In this document: in pieces, positions 58,179-64,000 of the stretch
How the letters are laid out: each line of letters begins with the position of its first letter
How positions within the stretch are numbered: the stretch's first letter is position 1
Notes under the pieces: generated by a model
What the model was told of the DNA's origin: nothing
What the model saw: the letters and a program-made list of their open reading frames with translations, nothing else
The model's database searches: none
Assembly (NCBI GenBank): GCA_017893485.1
Contig: CM030366.1
Coordinates: forward strand, 47,676,283-47,740,282
Source of the DNA: Hemerocallis citrina
Taxonomy: Eukaryota; Streptophyta; Magnoliopsida; Asparagales; Asphodelaceae
DNA length: 64,000 bases
Reading direction: 5' to 3'
Made by a program: the position numbers and the translations under genes

Positions 58179-59940
58179 ATGCCTCCTAAGAAAGTCAGAT
58201 CCAGAGGGTCCAACCGAGGACCCAACCCCGATCAGTAGCAGGAAGTCCTCATCTAACCCGCTCAGCAGCAGGGGCAACTTACGCCTCAAGCCGAGGACCC
58301 TCTCCAATAGAACCAGCCTCCTCTTCAAAATCAACAACCTCCTAAAGGTCCCCCTGGTCCTCAAAATGCCGGTGCAGGGGTCTCGCGTCCCAACACGCAG
58401 AAACAACCTCTCTATCAGGACCACGTCTCTATCCACAATGCCTCTTCGGATTCTATGGCCTCCCACAATCCCCGAGCTTCCGACCTTCGCAACACCATCC
58501 TCAATCGGCAGAAGGACGAGGATTTTCGCCGCCGTCTGGATGAAAAGCGGGCCCGAGAGGGAGCCTCCCGCCAACATCATCCGGATGAGCGATCTCCTCA
58601 CCGCCGAGACTACAGAAGGTCCCCTACCCGAAGGGGGCGGAGAGAGTCCCCCGAGCATCACAGGAGAAGACCACATTCCCCTACCGATCGGCAGCATCCG
58701 AGGAACGATGAGGCGCCCATCACTCGTGCCGAGTTCCAGCAATTTCAAGCAACGGTGTTGCAAGCTCAACCTCCAGCCCAACAAAAATAATGCCCAAAGG
58801 GTTCCTACACCCCCACGGGTCCCAAGTCCTCGCCATCGGTCCTTAACTCCTCCTCTAGCTCTAAGTCACCAACAACATAATCCTAGTCCTCCTCGCTCCC
58901 AGGACTACCGTCGCCATAGTCCCCGCTCCCCTTCCTATGAAGACGAGTCCAGAGGCTCGTTTGACTATCATCGGAGGGACGCTCTCTACCGCCGTTTCCA
59001 CGAGATGGAGAGGCGCATCAGTCGGATAGACAAGGATGAGGAGTCGAGAGGAAGGACCGTCCGCCCCAGCAGACCTCCCTTCTCCTGGACCATCATGGAG
59101 GCTCCTATCCCAAGAAGTTTCAAGCCTCCGCAGTTTGAAACTTACTCGGGAGAGTCGGACCCCGTTGACCACATCGAAAGCTTCAAGACCCTTATGCTTA
59201 TCCACCAAGCTTCCGATGCCTTGCTTTGCAAAACCTTCCCCGCCACTCTTAAGGGTTCGGCTCGGGAATGGTACTCCCGCCTCGCCCCGTCTTCCATTTT
59301 CTCTTTCGAGCAGTTCGAAACCCTCTTCATAACCCACTTCGTGAGTAGCAGACGCACGGAGAAGACCAACATCTCGTTGCTCCACCTCCGTCAGGAGAGG
59401 GGATAAAAGTTGAGGGACTATGTGAGGAGGTTTACTGCAGAGGTCAAATCTATTGCCTCCCTCGACCAATCAGTTGCGACCGTCGCATTCCAATCCAACG
59501 TCCTCAATTCTAACCTTCGCTCTTCCCTTGCTAAAAAGCCCTCACATAACTTTGCCGACCTCCTTCTCAGGTGCGAGAAGTACATTCGGGCTGAGGAAGC
59601 CGAATATCTCCCGGGCTTTGGAGGATCTACCTCCGGGAAAAAAAGAAAGACAACTGAAGAGGAACGGGCCAAGAAGCTTCAGAAGGATAATAGCGGTCAG
59701 CGCCGCCCTCCCCCCAGGTTCAAGAAATTTACTCCTCTCACTACCAATGTCTCCACCATTCTAATGGAAGTTGAGAAGGAAGGGGTCATACCTCCTGCTC
59801 CGAGGATGAACACCCCATCCAAGGAGAGGAACAAGGAGAAGTGGTGCCGCTACCACCGGGATCATGGCCACGACACCAACGACTGTCGGGCGCTGAAGAA
59901 TGAGATAGAGGCCCTCATCTAGAGGGGGCAGTTGGCCAAA
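58179..59940 (+). pseudogene. Tat-type gag
   Basis: Start MPPKKVRSRGSNRG at 58179 with two early stops (TAG and TAA near 58236-58258). The frame changes near 58785. The second part is open to 59404: Arg/Ser-rich YRRHSPRSPSYEDES, then the core GSAREWYSRLAPSSIFSFEQ and FVSSRRTEKTN. A TAA at 59404 is followed by DYVRRFTAEVKSIASLDQ, the CRYHRDHGHDTNDC box (59845-59886) and a TAG at 59920. Length is normal for Tat gag. It would form particles and bind RNA. Confidence 0.9.
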
Positions 59941-59941
59941 T

Positions 59942-60667
59942 TTGTCAGAACAAATGATCGAACCGATCGCTCCACTCCTCCGCCTCGGGGGGGCTAACAA
60001 GTGCTCCGAGCGACGTGATGAAACCCCCGATTTTGAGGAAGAGCACATTCTGCATCTTATCCATGGAGGCCCCATGGGAGGATCTTCCAACTCCTCACGA
60101 AAGCCGTTCATCCGAGAGGTCAATTCAGTTCACGGCGCCCCTCCCCCCAAAGGCCTCAGCGTCCCAGTAACGTTCTCAGATGAAGATCTCGAGGGGGTCA
60201 GGACCCCCCATTGTGACGCACTTGTTATCGACCTTCATATGGCAAACTTCAAAGTGCAGAGGATCCTAGTAGACAACGAAAGCTCCGTGAACATCCTCTT
60301 CCTCTCAGCCTTCCGAGGTCTTCAGCTATCCCGGGACCGTCTCAAACCGGCCGGCTACACTCTCCACGGGTTCACGGGAGTGCCAGTAACTATTGAAGGG
60401 GTAATCACCCTCGACGTAACTGCTGGCAAAACTCCTACCACCCGGACGGAACCGATGGACTTTATGGTCGTTGATGTCCCAGCTGCGTACAATGTCATCC
60501 TGGGCCGACCCGGCCTAGCTGCCCTAGAAGCCGTTCCTTCGGCATACCACCTCAAGATGAAATTTCCTACCCGGGCAGGAGTGGGGGAGGTCAAGGGCAG
60601 TCAAGAGACGGCCCGGAAGTTCTACATGACTTCCATCGAGGGTCCGGTCCTCTCCCTCGAAACTTAG
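59942..60667 (+). pseudogene. Tat-type aspartic protease
   Basis: Open for 241 codons in a different frame from gag. VQRILVDNESSVNILF (60254-60300) is the active-site region; relatives have DNG-S, here Gly is Glu (codon 60278-60280), which should inactivate it. VPAAYNVILGRPGLAALEAV (60475-60535) is the flap-distal ILGR box. It ends at a TAG (60665-60667) just before RT, which lies in a third frame. Confidence 0.88.
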
Positions 60668-60693
60668 AGATCCCCCAGGAGAGCGTTCGACCA

Positions 60694-61990
60694 ATGTCCG
60701 AGCCAGTGGACGAATTGGAGGAGGTGCTCTTCTCGGAGGATGATTCGAGCCGAAAGTTCTTCATTATCAAGACCCTCCCATCTGCCCTATGCTCCGACAT
60801 AGTGCAGTGCATTCGAAGGAACCGCAACCTTTTTGCCTGGTCAGCCGCCGACATGCCGGGAATTTTCGAGGAGCTTTTGGTCCACCACCTCAGCGTTGAA
60901 CCGGGGTCCAAACCGGTCCAACAGAAGAGGCGCAAGTTCGCTCCTGAGCGACAGCAAGCCATCAAAGAAGAGGTGGACAAGCTTCTAAAAGCTCGGTTCA
61001 TACAGGAGGTTAACTACCCGGAATGGCTTTCCAATGTAGTCATGGTAAAGAAGTCGAATGGAACCTGGAGGATATGTATCTACTTCACTGATCTGAACAA
61101 GGCATGTCCCAAAGACCCGTTCCCTCTTCCGAGCATCGACACCCTCATCGATGCCACTTCGGGCCATGAGCTCCTCAGCTTCATGGACGCTTTCTCCGGC
61201 TACAACCAAATCCGAATGTTTCCCCCGGACATCCCAAAGACTTCCTTTATTACCGACCAGGGCCTCTACTGCTATAGGGTGATGCCGTTCGGATTGAAGA
61301 ACGGTGCCACTTACCAGCGCCTTGTTATCAAAGTCTTTCAGAGCCAGATAGGTCGTAACATGGAAGTGTATGTCGACGACATGCTTGTAAAAAGCATCCG
61401 AGGAGCCGACCATGTGGCCGACCTATAGGAAGCGTTCGGTGTACTAAGAAAGCACAACATGAGGCTCAATCCGAACAAGTGTGCGTTCAGAGTCTCGTCA
61501 GGAAAGTTCCTCGGCTTCATGGTCAGCCAACGAGGAATCGAAGCTAATCCTGAGAAAATTAAGGCCATATTAGACATGGCCCCTCCCAAGAACGTTAAGG
61601 AGGTTCAGAGGCTAACAGGCTGCCTAGCCGCTATAGGACGTTTTCTCTCGAAGTCTGGGGAGAAGTGCCTCCCCTTCTTCAAGGCCCTCGGGGGGGCTAA
61701 AGGTTTCGAATGAGGTCAACAGCAACAGGAGTCGTTCGACCAGCTGAAGGCTTATCTCGTCAACCCTCCTCTACTCAGTAAGCCCGTTCCAGGCGAAACC
61801 CTCTACCTCTACCTAGCTGCTTCCGAACAGACCCTTAGTGTCGTTTTGGTAAGGGAGGAAGATCGGGCTCAAAAGCCCATCTACTATGTGAGCAGGGTAC
61901 TTCGGGATGCCGAGCTCCGCTACCCAAAGATAGAAAAGATAGCGTACACCCTGATCATGGCGGCGAGAAAGCTTCGCCCCTACTTCTAGT
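60694..61990 (+). pseudogene. Tat-type reverse transcriptase and RNase H
   Basis: One frame. QQKRRKFAPERQQAIKEEVD and YPEWLSNVVMVKK start the RT; FMDAFSGYNQIRM (Asp codon 61186-61188) and YVDD (61369-61380) give an intact catalytic set. Stops at 61426 (TAG) and 61711 (TGA). The RT-linked RNase H follows (VSRVLRDAELRYPKIEKIAY, 61890-61950), less well conserved than usual, up to the TAG at 61987. Confidence 0.92.
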
Positions 61991-62610
61991 CCCATTCAGT
62001 AGTCGTCCTTACCGACCAACCGCTGAAGCAGGTCCTCCACAAACCTGAGACCTCCGGCCGCCTCATGAAATGGTCCATCGAGCTAAGCCAGCACGACATC
62101 TCATACCAGCCCCGGACTGCGATCAAGGCTCAAGCATTAGCAGAATTCATCATCGAGAGCACCATTCCCGAGGTCAGCCAGGCGACGAACGGACCTCCTA
62201 TCTGGTCGGTTTTCGTGGACGGTTCCTCTTGCAACGAGGGAAGCGGAGCCGGGGTCATTCTGGCAGGCCCAGATGATTTCGTCCTCCAGTACGCCCTCCG
62301 TATCAACTTCAAGGCCTCAAACAACGAAGCAGAGTATGAGGCACTAATCGCCGGCCTCGGAATGGCCCGAAGGGCAGGGGCACAGCGCCTCCGAATCTTT
62401 AGTGACTCTCAACTGGTGGTAAACCAAGTCTTGGGCGAGTACGAAGCACGAGACGATCGGATGGCGAAGTATCTCGCTAAAGTCCAAGCTCTCATGGCCC
62501 AGTTCGAAGAAGCGCTCGTCCAGTGGATCCCCCGAGAAGAGAATTCCTAGGCCGACGCCCTCTCCAAACTGGCATCCTCCTCCCTCCAAGGTCTCGAGCA
62601 GACCGTCTTG
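61991..62610 (+). pseudogene. Archaeal-like second RNase H (Tat hallmark)
   Basis: IWSVFVDGSSCNEGSGAGVI (Asp codon 62218-62220), SNNEAEYEALIAGL (Glu), FSDSQLVVNQVL (Asp) and a PREEN..ADALSKLAS end. All catalytic residues are readable; a TAG at 62548 breaks the end. Known only in some plant Gypsy branches such as Tat, where the first RNase H is degenerating. Confidence 0.9.
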
Positions 62611-63954
62611 ATCGAGGTTCTCTGGAAACCAAGTATAGAAGACGAAACTCTCGACTCGGTGGAGTCACTGCCGGTCCTACTGCAAGATAACTGGATGAAA
62701 CCATTGGTGGAATTCCTAAGGGACGTGCTCCTCCCTGAAGACCCTAAGGAAGCTCACCGAATAAGAACCAGAGCAGAGCGGTACACCCTATTCGAGGGGA
62801 TCTTGTACAAATGCTCCTTCTCGCAGGTGGACGGCAGGCCGTACTTGAGATGCCTCTCCCCGGAACAAGCCGACTACGCCTTACAGGAGCTCCATGAAGG
62901 CATCGGCGGAGCACATTCAGGATCCAGGTCCCTAGCTTGGAAGGTATTGAATTACGGTTACTTCTGGCCTACTCTCCTCCAAGACGCCGAGCGACATGTT
63001 CGGCAATGCAACTCTTGTCAGAAGCATTCGAACATTCGTCGCCTCCCACAAGCTCAGCTCACCTCCTTATCAAGTCCTGTTCCTTTGGCAATGTGGGGGA
63101 TGGATTTACTAGGGCCGTTCCCTCCAGCTCCGGGCCAGTTCAAGTTCTTAGTCGTAGCGATCGACTACTTCTCAAAGTGGATAGAGGCCGAGCCCCTGGC
63201 CACGATCACCGAGAGCAAGGTACTTCATTTCTTTTGAAAGAACATCATCTGCCGATTCGTTGTCCCTCGAGTCCTCATAACAGACAACGGAACCCAATTT
63301 ACTGGGGCTGCATTCTGAGCTCTGTGTGAAGACCTCGCCATCCAGCAACGTTTCTCCTCCGTCTCCCATCCGCAGTCGAATGGCCAAGTGGAAAATGCTA
63401 ACCGGCAGATTCTCTCCGGTATCAAGAAGAGGTTGAATAAGTGCTCCAAAGGTTTATGGGTCGATCAGCTCCCCAACGTGCTGTGGAACTACCGCACCAC
63501 GAAACGGACCCCCACAGGAGAGTCCCCATTCAACCTCATCTATGGGTCCGAGGCTGTGATCCCTTTTGAAGTCGAAATACCTTCTCGCCTTGTAGCCTAC
63601 AACGAAGAACAGAACGCCAGAGACCTTCGGGCAAACTTAGACCTGATAGATGAGCTAAGGGAAAGAGCGTCAATCCGCCAACAGAGCTATCGGAGGAGGA
63701 TCGAGTTGGCATACAATAAGAAAGTCCGACCTACCGATCTCAAAGAAGGGGACTTAGTCCTCAGAAAGCTAGCTGTCTTCTTCCCTAGTCAGAAGAGTAA
63801 GCTAGCTCCAAATTGGGAGGGACCCTATAAGATCACGAAAGTAGTTCGGCCTGGAGCTTATCGTCTCGAAGACCGCGAAGGCAGAGAAATCTCTAGGACC
63901 TGGAATGCCGACCCTCTTTTGAAATACCAAGAAAGTGCCCCGGTGCCTCTCTAA
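62611..63954 (+). pseudogene. Tat-type integrase
   Basis: Same frame. LHEGIGGAHSGSRSLAWKVL and HVRQCNSCQKH give the zinc-binding HHCC. The core has MDLLGPFPPAPG (Asp codon 63103-63105), ITDNGTQFTGAAF (Asp codon 63283-63285) and NGQVENANRQIL (Glu codon 63391-63393). TGA stops at 63235 and 63316. The tail YNKKVRPTDLKEGDLVLRKL and GPYKITKVVRPGAYRLEDRE ends PVPL-stop at 63954. No chromodomain. Confidence 0.92.
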
Positions 63955-64000
63955 GTATTCCGGGATGTCGAACCGTTCCTCTCCTTTTCCTTGTATTTTT

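Larger units (their letters stand above)
57491..64000 (+). mobile_element. Tat-type Ty3/Gypsy element, 3' end outside window
   Basis: Starts with a 617-bp LTR (57491-58107), PBS, gag, protease, RT, RNase H, archaeal-like RNase H and integrase to 63954. It lies in the 3' LTR of the element before it; the target duplication should be the five bases GGGCG (57486-57490). Best-preserved coding of the window, but with a frameshift in gag, one before protease, one before RT and at least seven stops. Confidence 0.93.

Noticed and set aside
58011..58784. 257-codon minus-strand frame
   Set aside because: Antisense of the Tat gag N-terminal region; codon content is imposed by the gag strand.

Overview
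The window looks like repeat-rich, probably pericentromeric or intergenic DNA from a flowering plant. Evidence for a plant is the set of families: Ty3/Gypsy elements of the Tat type (second, archaeal-like RNase H; PBS TGGCGCC) and of the chromovirus/Tekay type (PBS TGGTATCAGAGCC, chromodomain), a Ty1/Copia remnant, hAT, Harbinger-like and Helitron-like DNA elements, an endogenous pararetrovirus, and a decayed chloroplast-type J-domain gene. I find no intact host gene, rRNA or CRISPR, and no coding region that is both open and complete. The species cannot be named from the sequence.

Layout. 1-2722 is the tandem-repeat-rich 3' untranslated part of a Tat-type Gypsy element, ending in a polypurine tract and a 611-bp LTR (2723-3333). 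3334-about 4700 is a decayed Copia 3' end. 5491-6295 plus 18626-18683 is one hAT 3' end (minus strand), split by a 12.3-kb LTR element (6296-18625, perfect TSD GGAGG) with two 5.2-kb LTRs around a 1.9-kb decayed core. 18684-24891 is a minus-strand Tat element cut short against the hAT sequence. 24892-27066 is an older plus-strand Tat LTR plus gag, cut by the next element. 27067-35485 is a Tekay-like chromovirus (3.2-kb 5' LTR, full gag-pol order, many stops) without a 3' LTR. 35486-about 40900 is a minus-strand Tekay-type LTR and A-rich internal DNA that meets it in inverted orientation.

40900-47080 is the least transposon-dominated part. It holds a tiny poly(A) retroinsertion with 16-bp TSD, a Harbinger-like element (41356-42621) carrying a nested Helitron candidate and an array of eight short palindromes, a J-domain pseudogene (43232-44079, minus), a truncated LTR with a MITE and long (TA)n tracts, and a second MITE. 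47085-49169 is an endogenous Caulimoviridae fragment (protease, RT, RNase H), cut by the next element.

49170-57490 is a non-autonomous element with 3.36-kb LTRs and only 1.6 kb of non-coding interior. Its 3' LTR was hit near its very end by a plus-strand Tat element (57491 to beyond 64000) with complete but stop-ridden gag, protease, RT, RNase H, archaeal-like RNase H and integrase.

The parts do not work together as a pathway; they are layers of insertion. Two themes recur. The large LTRs carry conserved promoter-like pieces (CACGTG clusters, a CATACACTGACA box, tRNA-like A/B boxes, local tandem arrays) although their interiors are decayed or empty. And most premature stops in the two best Gypsy copies look like C-to-T changes at CAG, CGA or TGG codons, as expected from deamination of methylated cytosines.
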